64,000 nt of DNA from Cytobacillus sp. NJ13 (GTDB lineage: Bacteria > Bacillota > Bacilli > Bacillales > Cytobacillaceae). Location: assembly GCA_030348385.1 (NCBI GenBank), contig JAUCFP010000006.1, forward strand, positions 1,240,001 through 1,304,000. The letters run 5' to 3'. The position numbers were made by a program, and so were the translations under genes. Every line of letters starts with the position of its first letter. Position 1 is the stretch's first letter. Shown here piece by piece: positions 45,051 to 54,254 of this stretch. A model generated the notes under the pieces. It saw nothing but the letters and a program-made list of their open reading frames with translations, was not told the origin of the DNA and made no database searches.

Positions 45051-45830
45051 CTATTTCCCATGAAATTTTGGCTTTCTTTTTTCCAGAAATGCCAGTGTTC
45101 CTTCTTTTTTATCTTCAGTTGACATTAAAAATGCCTGGGCTAGTTTTTCTAATACAAGTCCCGTTTTCAAATCGGTTTCTGTTCCGGAATTTATTGATAA
45201 TTTAGCGAGCTGGACTGCTAGCGGGCCTTTATTAATAATGCACTCAGCAATTTCCTCTGTTTTTTCCTGTAGATTATTAGGTAAAACAACTTCTGAAACA
45301 AGTCCACTCATTTTTGCCTCTTCAGCAGAGATGATTTTTCCTGTCAGAATCATTTCTAATGCCTTTCCTTTCCCTACAAGACGTGCCAATCTTTGTGTCC
45401 CGCCTGCTCCTGGAATGATAGATAAATTTAATTCCGGCAGGCCAAGTTTTGCATTTTCCGAAGCAATTCGAATGTCACATGCCATGGCAAGCTCGCAGCC
45501 GCCTCCAAGCGCATAGCCATTAATCATGGCAATAGTAGGTTTAGGATAGCTTTCAATATATTCATAAACCTGCTGCATCCCTCTATTTCTTAATGTTTCT
45601 ATTGCTGTTCTATCCTTTAGCTGTGAAATATCTGCGCCTGCAGCAAAGGATTTTTCTCCTGCCCCAGTAAAAACAATACATCGTATTGATTCATCCAATT
45701 CCAACTCGTTAAGAGCGCTTTGAATTTCATCAACCGTTTCCGAATTAAGTGCATTTCTAACCTCCTGACGATTTATTATTATATAAGCAAGCCGACTATT
45801 TCTCTTGACTAAAATGTTTTGATATATCAT
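45051..45830 (-). CDS. Enoyl-CoA hydratase
   Basis: Crotonase of 259 residues with both hydratase glutamates: YALGGGCELAMACD and GLPELNLSIIPGAGGTQR. Oxyanion-hole motif AAGADIS is present. It is close in form to short-chain enoyl-CoA hydratases of bacilli. GAGGAGG precedes the ATG. The HMG-CoA lyase gene begins 194 bases downstream behind a possible operator; the MFS transporter gene lies 98 bases upstream on the same strand. Confidence 0.92.
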   Translation of the reverse strand: MIYQNILVKRNSRLAYIIINRQEVRNALNSETVDEIQSALNELELDESIRCIVFTGAGEKSFAAGADISQLKDRTAIETLRNRGMQQVYEYIESYPKPTIAMINGYALGGGCELAMACDIRIASENAKLGLPELNLSIIPGAGGTQRLARLVGKGKALEMILTGKIISAEEAKMSGLVSEVVLPNNLQEKTEEIAECIINKGPLAVQLAKLSINSGTETDLKTGLVLEKLAQAFLMSTEDKKEGTLAFLEKRKPKFHGK

Positions 45831-45928
45831 CTAAATCCTCCTCTATATTTCAACTAATACATTATTGTAAAAAAGTTTGGAGATTAATTATTTCTGGTTT
45901 AAATGGAATCCGAAGTTTCTTGAACATT

Positions 45929-47191
45929 TTATCTCTTATTATTAATGACAGCTTGACCGCCACTAATATTCGTATTCTGAACGTACCGGAGTTTCTCGGG
46001 TAATTTGAAGGACGCCCAGCTTGCAAGAAATGCAAATACAGCCGCTAATCCAAAAGAAATTAAATGAGTGTCAAACCTTTCAAATCCCCATCCTCCAATA
46101 AAAGATCCAATAGCCCCTCCTATCTGATGTACTAAAAAAGCCCAGCCATTTAATATTCCCAGAAGTTGAATTCCATATAAATCGCCTAGAATGGCAGATG
46201 ATATTGCTATGGACCCTGCCCATACCAAGCCGCCAGTAACGGATACAAGAAACAGCTGCCATGGATTTGCTGCGTATACTAAACCAAGGAAACCTGCTCC
46301 GCGGACTAAATAGACCCAAAAGAGAATATTTTTTCTTGGGTAGCGATCTGCAATCGATCCTAAGAATAAGGTGCTGAATATAGCTACAGCTCCAATTGTC
46401 CCGACACCGTAGGAAGCAGTCATAGGCTTAAAATGATGATCCACTAACATAGGTACCGCATGGGATCCCATAAGGTTCATGCCAAAACCACAGGCAAACA
46501 TCCCAAATACAATCTGCCAATACGTCTTTGTTTTAATAGCTTCTTTCCAAGTAATTTCCGGCTGTATATCCTTCAAAATTGTATTCCTATGAAAAACGGA
46601 ACCATCTGCACCCTCAGGTACATCTTCCCGTATTACAAAAATTGCTGATGGAAGCACTACACATATGAATAACACAGCAAAAAATAGAAGTGTTTGCTGC
46701 CAGCCAACCAAATCAATTAATATAGCTTCAACAGGAGTCATGACTGCAATTCCAGCCATACCGCCTGTAGAAAGATAGAAGAGTGCCTTTCCCCTTTTGA
46801 GAACAAACCACTTGCTGACGATTGGAGCTAAAGTAATATTACTTAAAAAGGAAAGACCTAGTGAAAGAAAAATTCCAAAGGAAAAGAGTAATGAGAAAAA
46901 TCCTCCTGAGTTTATTGTCCATAATATTGATAAACAAACTGTAAGCAAGCCGGTTAACAAAACAAATTTTGTACTATAACTTTTTAAAAGCAATCCGGCG
47001 AGAGGCATTCCTATACCATAAATAATCATGCCAATTGCAGCGATGATGGAGAACTCTGTTCTGGATAATCCAAAATCGAGCATTATCGGATTAACAAGCG
47101 GACCAATTCCCATTCGAAGTCCCATGGTGAGAAGCACTATGACGGATGCTGAGGCAACTATGTACCATCCATAATATACATCCTTTTTCAT
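45929..47191 (-). CDS. MFS transporter, monocarboxylate-porter-like
   Basis: A 420-residue permease with 12 hydrophobic helices in two halves. The start DVYYGWYIVASASVIVLL and the helix segments that follow are typical of the OFA/MCT-like MFS group, which includes oxalate:formate antiporters and monocarboxylate carriers. AGAGGTTC precedes the ATG. Its place before the hydratase and HMG-CoA lyase genes suggests that it imports the carboxylic acid used by this block. Confidence 0.85.
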   Translation of the reverse strand: MKKDVYYGWYIVASASVIVLLTMGLRMGIGPLVNPIMLDFGLSRTEFSIIAAIGMIIYGIGMPLAGLLLKSYSTKFVLLTGLLTVCLSILWTINSGGFFSLLFSFGIFLSLGLSFLSNITLAPIVSKWFVLKRGKALFYLSTGGMAGIAVMTPVEAILIDLVGWQQTLLFFAVLFICVVLPSAIFVIREDVPEGADGSVFHRNTILKDIQPEITWKEAIKTKTYWQIVFGMFACGFGMNLMGSHAVPMLVDHHFKPMTASYGVGTIGAVAIFSTLFLGSIADRYPRKNILFWVYLVRGAGFLGLVYAANPWQLFLVSVTGGLVWAGSIAISSAILGDLYGIQLLGILNGWAFLVHQIGGAIGSFIGGWGFERFDTHLISFGLAAVFAFLASWASFKLPEKLRYVQNTNISGGQAVINNKR

Positions 47192-47390
47192 GGAGTGAAC
47201 CTCTTTGAAGTTAATGCTGAATCTTCCTTATCACATAAATCATATAGATTTAAGATTTCATTAGCCACAATCATCTAAACGTCCTCCCTCTTCTTCAATC
47301 TCTTCTGGCCAAGGTCAGAGAACATTACTAAATTCTTTCCTTCTCCTTCATCTGTACTTAATCTAGAGGTACTAAGTGCAATAAAAAATA

Positions 47391-47417
47391 AAGGAATATT
47401 AATGATTAACATTCCTT
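47391..47417 (-). terminator. Terminator of the leuA-like gene
   Basis: AAGGAATATTAAT pairs with ATTAACATTCCTT with a single mismatch and a tight loop; the minus strand then reads TTATTTTTTATT. It lies 74 bases after the LeuA stop. Confidence 0.78.
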
Positions 47418-47490
47418 CTATCAAGATGACATTATTTATTTTATTTCCAAAAAAAATCAGCAACTTATTTTTAAAAGAATGTTATAAATA

Positions 47491-49020
47491 TTAAAATGAA
47501 ACTTTTTGTTCAATTTTATTTTTAATTCGATTAACTGCCATAATGTATGCGTTAGCACTTGCTTCAAGGATATCTATACTTATTCCCCGCCCCTGTGATA
47601 CTGTCTCCTCGTTTTTCATTTGCACATAAACTTCTCCTTGAGCATCCTTCCCCTTTGTAACAGAAAGAATTTTATAATCAAGTAATTCAATATTTAAATC
47701 AATGATTTGATCAATAGCATTAAAAATAGCATCTACTGCACCGTTGCCAAATGCGCCTTCCTCTCGCACCAGTTCGTTTTTATCATATAATTGAACGGAT
47801 GCATATGGCTGTTCCGGTGTGGAATATGAGATATAAAGTGCTTTCAATTTATAGAATTCAATTTCATTCGTTATTTCCTTATCCAGCAATGTGATTATAT
47901 CCTCATCTAAAATCTGTTTCTTTCGGTCTGCTAGTTCCTTGAACTTTTTAAATACAAAGGATAATTCCTCATCACTTAAACTATAGCCAAGCTCAGCCAA
48001 TTTTCCCCTTAATGCATGCCGGCCGGAAAGCTTCCCTAAAATAAGGCTGCTTTCTTTTAAGCCGACTGTTTCTGGTTTCATTATTTCATAAGTCTCTTTA
48101 TCTTTTAAAACTCCGTCCTGATGGATACCGGATTCATGTGCAAAAGCATTATCCCCAATAATTGGCTTTGTAGCGGAAATTGGCATGGCTGTTAAACGGC
48201 TTACAAGCTTACTCGTTTTAGCTATTTCCTTAAGATTCATCGTTGTTTTCTTCCGGAAATAGTCATAGCGAGTCTCCAGTGCTAAAGCAACTTCCTCTAA
48301 AGGAGCATTACCCGCCCTTTCTCCAATGCCATTCAGACACCCTTCGACTTGATTAACTCCAGCTTCTATTGCTGCAAGAGAATTTACAGTTGCCATTCCA
48401 AGGTCATTGTGGCAATGGCAGCTTAATATTACCTTATCAATTCCTTTTACACGATTTTTTAGTATTTTAAATCTTTCACTATATTCCCATGGAGTAGTAT
48501 ATCCTACAGTATCCGGATAATTTAATACTTTAGCTCCAGCCTCAATTACACTTTCAGAAATAGAACATAAAAAGTTAATATCGGAACGGGTTGAATCTTC
48601 GAAGGAGAATTCAATATGTTCAAAAAATTGCCTTGCATACCGAACTGCTTCTATTGATTTTAATATCACTTGTTCCTCTGTTAAATTTAATTTTTTCTCC
48701 ATATGAATTGGAGAGGTAGCTATAAAAATATGAATTCCAACATTTTTTATCCCTTCAAAAGCATTTACAACAGCATTAATATCCTCTTTATTTGTTCTTG
48801 CCAAACTCACCACTATTTGCTCTTTCACTGCTTTTGCTACAGCGCGGACTGCTTTTAAATCTCCGGGAGACGCAGCAGCAAAACCTGCCTCAATAATATC
48901 AATACCCAATTTTTCCAGCTGCAAGGCTATTTCAACTTTTTCTTTCAGGTTTAAATTGACACCTGGTGTTTGTTCCCCGTCCCTTAACGTTGTATCGAAA
49001 GTGTAAATTTTATTATGCAT
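47491..49020 (-). CDS. 2-Isopropylmalate synthase-like protein, isolated copy
   Basis: Condenses acetyl-CoA with a 2-oxoacid; 509 residues, normal for the short LeuA type. TTLRDGEQTPGVNLN at about 10-24, the metal site SCHCHNDLGMA, HESGIHQDG and the C-terminal LeuA regulatory domain are present. No ilv or leuBCD gene is nearby; the gene lies 66 bases after an AidB-like dehydrogenase gene in a catabolic region. It may be a second LeuA or act on another oxoacid (citramalate- or homocitrate-synthase-like). Start ATG has GGGAGGAG. Confidence 0.82.
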   Translation of the reverse strand: MHNKIYTFDTTLRDGEQTPGVNLNLKEKVEIALQLEKLGIDIIEAGFAAASPGDLKAVRAVAKAVKEQIVVSLARTNKEDINAVVNAFEGIKNVGIHIFIATSPIHMEKKLNLTEEQVILKSIEAVRYARQFFEHIEFSFEDSTRSDINFLCSISESVIEAGAKVLNYPDTVGYTTPWEYSERFKILKNRVKGIDKVILSCHCHNDLGMATVNSLAAIEAGVNQVEGCLNGIGERAGNAPLEEVALALETRYDYFRKKTTMNLKEIAKTSKLVSRLTAMPISATKPIIGDNAFAHESGIHQDGVLKDKETYEIMKPETVGLKESSLILGKLSGRHALRGKLAELGYSLSDEELSFVFKKFKELADRKKQILDEDIITLLDKEITNEIEFYKLKALYISYSTPEQPYASVQLYDKNELVREEGAFGNGAVDAIFNAIDQIIDLNIELLDYKILSVTKGKDAQGEVYVQMKNEETVSQGRGISIDILEASANAYIMAVNRIKNKIEQKVSF

Positions 49021-49086
49021 ATTTAAAGCTCCTCCCTATTTAAATATATATTTCTAAAAACTATAATCTAAGCAGAAGCAGTTCAT

Positions 49087-50889
49087 TCAAACACAGCTTT
49101 TTAATATACAAGTCTCTAATTCATTTAAGAGTTCATTTACAGCTTCAGAGGGTATGTTTCCCCAGTCAATTATTAGCTCTAACCACTTATTTAATGATCT
49201 ATCAAAAATACTTGTTTCAGTGGAAGATTGAACGTATCTTTGAAAATAATGCATAAACATAAACAGCTTTCTGTATCCGCCATTATTCGAGATCTGATAA
49301 TCCGCTTCTTGCAGCAGCAGACTGGAAACACAGATATGATACATATAATTCATTAAGCGTTTTGCTGATATTTCATGTTCAAATGTTTGATTCAAGACAA
49401 TTGAATCAAATTGTTTTTGCAATATTTCCGCTTTCATCAGGCAAATTTTTGCGGCACGCCTCACAAAAACATCTTCCAAACTGGAGAGCCGCTTTTTAAA
49501 ATCCCTTATAAACACATTACCAGCGTGGTCTTTATTTATAGCTCTTATCACATCTAGTGCAACAATATTAGTGGTACCTTCCCAAATGGAGCCTAAATGG
49601 GCGTCTCGGACTAGTTTAGGATTAACCCATTCTTCTATATATCCGTTTCCTCCGCGTACTTCCATTGCTTCTGCTGTTATATAGCGAGCGCGCTTGCAGA
49701 TATAACCTTTAAGCAAAGGTGTTAATATTCGTAATAAGATCTTATTTTCCTCATTTCCGCTATCTGCTTTATCAAAAATATCAGCAGTGTAAAAGATCAT
49801 TGAAGCTGCTGCTTCAGTATCAAGAAGTATTTCAAATATATTCTCTTTCATCAATGGCAATTGGATAAGTGCATGGCCAAAGGCTTTTCTCCCTCTGGCT
49901 GTATATTGTGCTTCTAAAAAGCTTCTCCTCATCATTGCAGCTGAACGAACTGCATTGGATAGCCGGGATGAATTTACCATAGACATCATTTGCTTAAATC
50001 CATTATCAATATTACCGACTACATATCCTGTCGCACCTTCAAAAGAAACCTCCCCCGAAGCCATGTCCTTTGTGCCCAGCTTATCTTTCAGCCGGTTTAT
50101 ACAATATCGGTTCCGCTCTCCGTTCTCCAGCTTTTTTGGCACCAAAAACATAGCCAATCCTTTTGTTCCTTTTTCAGCTCCTTCTGGGCGGGCTAATACT
50201 AAAGCAACATCAGCACTTACATTTGAACAAAACCATTTATCACCCCAAAGCTCCCAATGATCCCCAACCTTTTTAGCCACTAAAGTATTCTCCCCAACAT
50301 CGGAGCCGCCTTGTTTTTCTGTCATGAATTGAGCAGCCGTCCAAAGCTTGCTCATATCTGTGCTTGTCAACCGTGATAAAAAAGATTTCTTAATTTCTGG
50401 TGAGGCAAATTGATCTATGACTCTAGCTGCAGAATCGGTCATGCTCATAGGACAGCAAAGTCCAAATTCGGATTGAGCAAATAAATACCAGAAAGAATAT
50501 TTTAATAGTCTTGAAAACCGAGTTGGCCACCCCATTACACCAGGCCGATGAGACATTGCTGCAAGCCCAAACTGGCTGTACCCAATTTCCTCCATTTGTT
50601 GATAAGCAGGGTGATATTTCACATGATCAACCCGTTCTCCATATTTATTGAAATGATTTAATTCCGGTGGATGACGATCGGCTTCCCTGGATAAATCATC
50701 CAATTCTCCACCGGCGACAGCACCAAGGTTTGATAAAAGAGGCAGAGCGCGTTTATATTCTTCTTGCGAAACGTAGAAACGAATTAAAAAATCCAGATTC
50801 GAATCTATGTCATAAAAATTAAGTCCTCTAGGCTCTGGCATTCCACCTAGTTTAGCTTCTGGTTTCAGTTCGTTTAATATCTCTTTCAT
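49087..50889 (-). CDS. AidB-like acyl-CoA dehydrogenase
   Basis: A long (600-residue) acyl-CoA dehydrogenase family member. The extended N-terminus with tryptophan/histidine-rich segments (AAMSHRPGVMGWPTRF), AAQFMTEKQGGSDVGENT, and AMEVRGGNGYIEEW with LGSIWEGTTNIVALDV are features of the AidB/isovaleryl group. WEGT supplies a Glu at the canonical place. E. coli AidB is an alkylation-response flavoprotein, but this gene's setting points to acyl-CoA catabolism. It is co-directional with crotonase and LeuA-like genes. Confidence 0.88.
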   Translation of the reverse strand: MKEILNELKPEAKLGGMPEPRGLNFYDIDSNLDFLIRFYVSQEEYKRALPLLSNLGAVAGGELDDLSREADRHPPELNHFNKYGERVDHVKYHPAYQQMEEIGYSQFGLAAMSHRPGVMGWPTRFSRLLKYSFWYLFAQSEFGLCCPMSMTDSAARVIDQFASPEIKKSFLSRLTSTDMSKLWTAAQFMTEKQGGSDVGENTLVAKKVGDHWELWGDKWFCSNVSADVALVLARPEGAEKGTKGLAMFLVPKKLENGERNRYCINRLKDKLGTKDMASGEVSFEGATGYVVGNIDNGFKQMMSMVNSSRLSNAVRSAAMMRRSFLEAQYTARGRKAFGHALIQLPLMKENIFEILLDTEAAASMIFYTADIFDKADSGNEENKILLRILTPLLKGYICKRARYITAEAMEVRGGNGYIEEWVNPKLVRDAHLGSIWEGTTNIVALDVIRAINKDHAGNVFIRDFKKRLSSLEDVFVRRAAKICLMKAEILQKQFDSIVLNQTFEHEISAKRLMNYMYHICVSSLLLQEADYQISNNGGYRKLFMFMHYFQRYVQSSTETSIFDRSLNKWLELIIDWGNIPSEAVNELLNELETCILKSCV

Positions 50890-50985
50890 CTTTTAACCCC
50901 TTTGCAAATTAATTAATATCATACTAATGACGAAATTAATGACTCCGCCGTCCTCAATGAATAAAACGGGAAAACTTAATTTATG

Positions 50986-51765
50986 TTACTTTCCGATAAA
51001 GTTTGGTTCCCTTTTTTCAAAAAATGCTTTTACACCTTCCTTAAAATCTTCAGTCTGAAAACAGATGTCTTGCCCTTGGGCTTCCAATTCCAAAAGTACT
51101 TTTAAATCCTTATGCAAGTGCTGATTCATTATTTTTTTTGTCATTCCTATAGATATGCTTGATTTTTTCGTTAACCTTTCTGCTATATCAATTGTTTCTT
51201 TAAGTAATGATTCAGCAGGTACAACTCTATTAACAATTCCTATACGCTCTGCCTCAAAAGAAGAAATACGTTCACCTAAAAACATTAGTTCTCTTGCCCG
51301 ATGGGGTCCAATTAACATAGGAAGGAAATGTATTGCTGCAAAGTCTGGTATTAACCCTACATTTACAAAACTTTGCACAAAAAAAGCCTCATCTGAAGCA
51401 ATTATTAAATCACACAGCAAAGTAAGGCTAAAACCCGCTCCAGCGGCTGCTCCGTTGACAGCGGCAATAATGGGCTTCTCAATCTCAAGTATCTTTATTA
51501 ACAGGGGAAAAGATTTTTGAAGCCTTTTTCTGCCTTCAAGTGGTTTCATATCTTTAAGAGCAGATAAATCTCCTCCTGCAGAAAATGCTTTATCCTCACC
51601 GGTAAGAATGATACATTTTATTTCGTCATCACTTTCTGCTTTTTCCAATGCAGAGAGCAATTCCATTCTCATTTCCATTACTAAAGCATTGCGCATTTCA
51701 GGTTTATTTAATCGGAGGATAGAAATGCTGCCTAGTTTCTCCTCCAAAAGATATTTGTATTCCAA
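50986..51765 (-). CDS. Enoyl-CoA isomerase-like crotonase
   Basis: A 259-residue crotonase. The first hydratase Glu is missing (GAAAGAGFSLTLLCD has Ser), and the second region reads FVNVGLIPDF with Asp. That is the pattern of delta3,delta2-enoyl-CoA or PaaG-type isomerases, so double-bond shifting is more likely than hydration. SAGGDLSAL forms the oxyanion hole. Start is TTG with GGAGAGG upstream. It is followed by the AidB-like gene after 96 bases. Confidence 0.87.
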   Translation of the reverse strand: MEYKYLLEEKLGSISILRLNKPEMRNALVMEMRMELLSALEKAESDDEIKCIILTGEDKAFSAGGDLSALKDMKPLEGRKRLQKSFPLLIKILEIEKPIIAAVNGAAAGAGFSLTLLCDLIIASDEAFFVQSFVNVGLIPDFAAIHFLPMLIGPHRARELMFLGERISSFEAERIGIVNRVVPAESLLKETIDIAERLTKKSSISIGMTKKIMNQHLHKDLKVLLELEAQGQDICFQTEDFKEGVKAFFEKREPNFIGK

Positions 51766-51878
51766 TAGAACCTCTCCTTCCTAATTTTTTATAATTCTCA
51801 GAAGCTAAACTTTTAACAAGAATGAGGGACAGAACGTTTTCCATAAAAAGGTAAAAGCTTATTTCTGGTCACCCGGCA

Positions 51879-52853
51879 TTAAAGCTCCACTGGCTGCCAA
51901 TACTGATTCATTTTTTTTATTACCGATTCTGCTTCTATAATGATTCCATTAATGATTTCCTGAACGCTTGGAATTTGATTGATCCGTCCAATTACCTGGC
52001 CAATCGACAATACACCTGCATCAATTTCACCTTCGTGAATCAGTACTTTATAAGCTTCACCTCCAATAATCGGCAATAATTCTTCTATTTTGGCATTCTG
52101 GTCTTCTAGTTCAAGTACTTTAAGGGCAGCTTTATTTTTATAAACCCTATTTGGTTTATTGATAGATCGCTTAATAATCAAAGTGTCTGTTATACTGGCT
52201 CTAATTAATTGTTCTTTAATATTTTCAGGCAGAGGTGACTCCTGACTCATTACAAATCTGGTTCCCATTTGTATCCCTTGTGCTCCGAGCGATAAGGCTG
52301 CGATTAACCCTCGGCCATCTGAAAAGCCGCCAGCTGCAATTACTGGGATATCAACAGCATCTACAACTTTAGGAATTTTCACCATAGAGGTAACTTCATC
52401 TGCTCCGGGATGCCCACCGCATTCGTATCCAACAATTACAACAGCATCACATCCTAATTCCTCAGCTTTTCTGGCAAATTTAACAGATGGTACAACATGA
52501 ACAACCTTAACTCCCGCTTTTTTTAATTGATCCATAAATTTAGCTGGACTATAGCCAGATGTAAAAACAATGTTAACCCCAGATTCAATAACACCCTCAA
52601 CATATTCGTCCATAGGTTTGCGGATTCCAATTGCCAGATTCACACCAAATGGTTTGTTTGTTTTTTTACGAACGAGTTCTATATCATTTATCATTTCCAT
52701 TTTTGTAGCGTATGTACCTGCGGTTATTAATCCTAAACCTCCTGCTTCTGAAACAGCTGAAACGAGGGGTTCACGTCCTAAGCCTTGTAATCCGCCTTGT
52801 ATAATAGGATATTTAATCCCTAGCAATTTAGTTATATCCGTTTGGATTGCCAT
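51879..52853 (-). CDS. Nitronate monooxygenase / 2-nitropropane dioxygenase family flavoprotein
   Basis: FMN-binding TIM-barrel of 324 residues. QGGLQGLGREPLVSAVSEAGGLGLI at the N-terminus, VGYECGGHPG, and AAGGFSDGRGLIAALSLGAQGIQMGTRF (FMN phosphate site) are family marks. Related proteins include FabK-type enoyl reductases, and in acyl-CoA gene clusters the true substrate need not be a nitronate. GGAGGAGGG precedes the ATG. A perfect palindrome (52887-52916) separates it from the citryl-lyase-like gene. Confidence 0.86.
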   Translation of the reverse strand: MAIQTDITKLLGIKYPIIQGGLQGLGREPLVSAVSEAGGLGLITAGTYATKMEMINDIELVRKKTNKPFGVNLAIGIRKPMDEYVEGVIESGVNIVFTSGYSPAKFMDQLKKAGVKVVHVVPSVKFARKAEELGCDAVVIVGYECGGHPGADEVTSMVKIPKVVDAVDIPVIAAGGFSDGRGLIAALSLGAQGIQMGTRFVMSQESPLPENIKEQLIRASITDTLIIKRSINKPNRVYKNKAALKVLELEDQNAKIEELLPIIGGEAYKVLIHEGEIDAGVLSIGQVIGRINQIPSVQEIINGIIIEAESVIKKMNQYWQPVEL

Positions 52854-52886
52854 AAGCCCTCCTCCAGTAATATCAAAATGAAAATT

Positions 52887-52916
52887 GGATCATACTCTGA
52901 TATCAGAGTATGATCC
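52887..52916 (-). terminator. Perfect 30-base palindrome between the citryl-lyase-like and flavoprotein genes
   Basis: Two 15-base arms, beginning GGATCATACTC, are exact complements with no spacer. The minus strand continues AATTTTCATTTT. It could be a terminator or an mRNA-processing hairpin within the operon; a protein-binding dyad is also possible. Confidence 0.55.
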
Positions 52917-52934
52917 TTTAAATAAAGCAAATAT

Positions 52935-53705
52935 TTATCCTTTATAATCAGTATGTTCTTCAATGTAATCGAACAGCTGCTGGCCAATACTTTCCTTTCT
53001 GCCAAGTTCGATTTCTTCTACAATATGAGCCACTAATCCAACAGCTCTTGAAGCTACCGCAAATGATTTTACAGCACGGTAATCTATTTCCATGTCAGCC
53101 ATTATGGCACCAATTGCACCAACAGCATTTAAAGTTATTGTTTTTCCTTTTTTTTCACAAAACTGCCTATGAATCTCTTGAAGAAGTTGTGAGTTTTTAC
53201 CATTAAAACCCAACTTTTCAGCAATCTCGAATAATTTGACAGTTCGGGGGTCTTCAGGTTTATGAACAGGATGGCCAAACCCTGGAAGCTGCTGCCCGTT
53301 CTCTTGTCTTTCATTTATTATGATTGAAGCTAATTCTTTAATATCGTATTCTTCTCCATATTTTTGAAAGGCATTTTGAAGCATTTCGGCGACATACTCC
53401 ATTGCACCCAGATAAACAGTTCCCGCCCCAAGCAATCCTGCGGCTACTGCGGATTGAACAGATTCCGGTGCCCCCAGGTAAGTTAAACGGGTGGCGATTG
53501 AGCTGGGCGTAAACCCATGCTCACAAATAGCTACTAAAAGTGCATTAAGCATTTTAGATTCATTTTCAGTTGGCTTGCGATGCATTGCACCAAGAAAAGC
53601 CATATCTGCCAGAGTAATATTTCCAATTAAGTCCTCTGTTAAATTGTAGCCATGAACAAAAATTTTATCTGGTGCTGATTTACCAATCTTCGTTTGGAAG
53701 TCCAA
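52935..53705 (-). CDS. Citryl-CoA lyase-like protein (half-length citrate synthase family)
   Basis: A 256-residue citrate-synthase-fold protein, about two thirds of the usual synthase. The catalytic-type segments ICEHGFTPSS and PGFGHPVHKPEDPR, followed by FAVASRAVGLVAHI and a C-terminal helix, match stand-alone citryl-CoA lyases and the C-terminal part of ATP-citrate lyase. It may cleave or form a citryl-, citramalyl- or related CoA ester. TTG start has GAGGAGG upstream. It lies in a minus-strand run with thioesterase and acyl-CoA synthetase genes. Confidence 0.82.
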   Translation of the reverse strand: MDFQTKIGKSAPDKIFVHGYNLTEDLIGNITLADMAFLGAMHRKPTENESKMLNALLVAICEHGFTPSSIATRLTYLGAPESVQSAVAAGLLGAGTVYLGAMEYVAEMLQNAFQKYGEEYDIKELASIIINERQENGQQLPGFGHPVHKPEDPRTVKLFEIAEKLGFNGKNSQLLQEIHRQFCEKKGKTITLNAVGAIGAIMADMEIDYRAVKSFAVASRAVGLVAHIVEEIELGRKESIGQQLFDYIEEHTDYKG

Positions 53706-53800
53706 TAATAATCCTCCTCAGAATTGCAGCTAATTTACATAAATTTTTTCTTGCGTAATCTTTAAAGTTTTGTGTATGAAATTATCCCTTCAAGCGATGA

Positions 53801-54214
53801 CTACTTCAATATCGCAAACGTTCCTAAAGCTGTTCCGATTATTTCACCATCATCGTTCATGGCTTTAGATTCTACATATTGTATACGTTTCCCGGGGTTA
53901 ATTATGGCAGCGCTTGCAAATAAAGTTCCTTCCGTAAACGGAGCAACGTACTGCGTTGTTAATGAAATCGTAGCCACCCGTACTTCTCTGGTTGATCGAA
54001 TTGTAGCTCCAATAATAGAATCTAAGATTGAAGCTATTGCTCCCCCGTGCATGACGCTATTAGAATTCAAAAGCTCTTTTTTGACCGGCATTTTAATAAT
54101 GACATCTCCCGGCTCTAAACGTTCAAATGTAATACCCATATGGCCCCAAAATGGAGAACCCTCAAATTCATCTTTTAACCATTGTAAGTAAGAACTTGCA
54201 GTATAGCCATTCAT
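53801..54214 (-). CDS. PaaI-type hotdog thioesterase
   Basis: A 137-residue single hotdog domain. VMHGGAIASILDSIIGATI carries the HGG-x-...-D pattern of the PaaI/ACOT13 thioesterases, and ISLTTQYVAPFTEGTL follows. It probably hydrolyses acyl-CoA esters to protect the CoA pool. AGGAGAG lies upstream of the ATG. The preceding gene on this strand encodes an acyl-CoA synthetase, 40 bases away. Confidence 0.87.
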   Translation of the reverse strand: MNGYTASSYLQWLKDEFEGSPFWGHMGITFERLEPGDVIIKMPVKKELLNSNSVMHGGAIASILDSIIGATIRSTREVRVATISLTTQYVAPFTEGTLFASAAIINPGKRIQYVESKAMNDDGEIIGTALGTFAILK

Positions 54215-54254
54215 TCCTATCTCTCCTGGTCCAATAAATTAATTTTTTTCAGAG

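Noticed and set aside
47275..47463. 62-codon minus-strand frame after the LeuA-like gene
   Set aside because: It runs through the terminator hairpin at 47391-47417 and its internal ATG has no spaced ribosome site; the hydrophobic look comes from the AT-rich stem.
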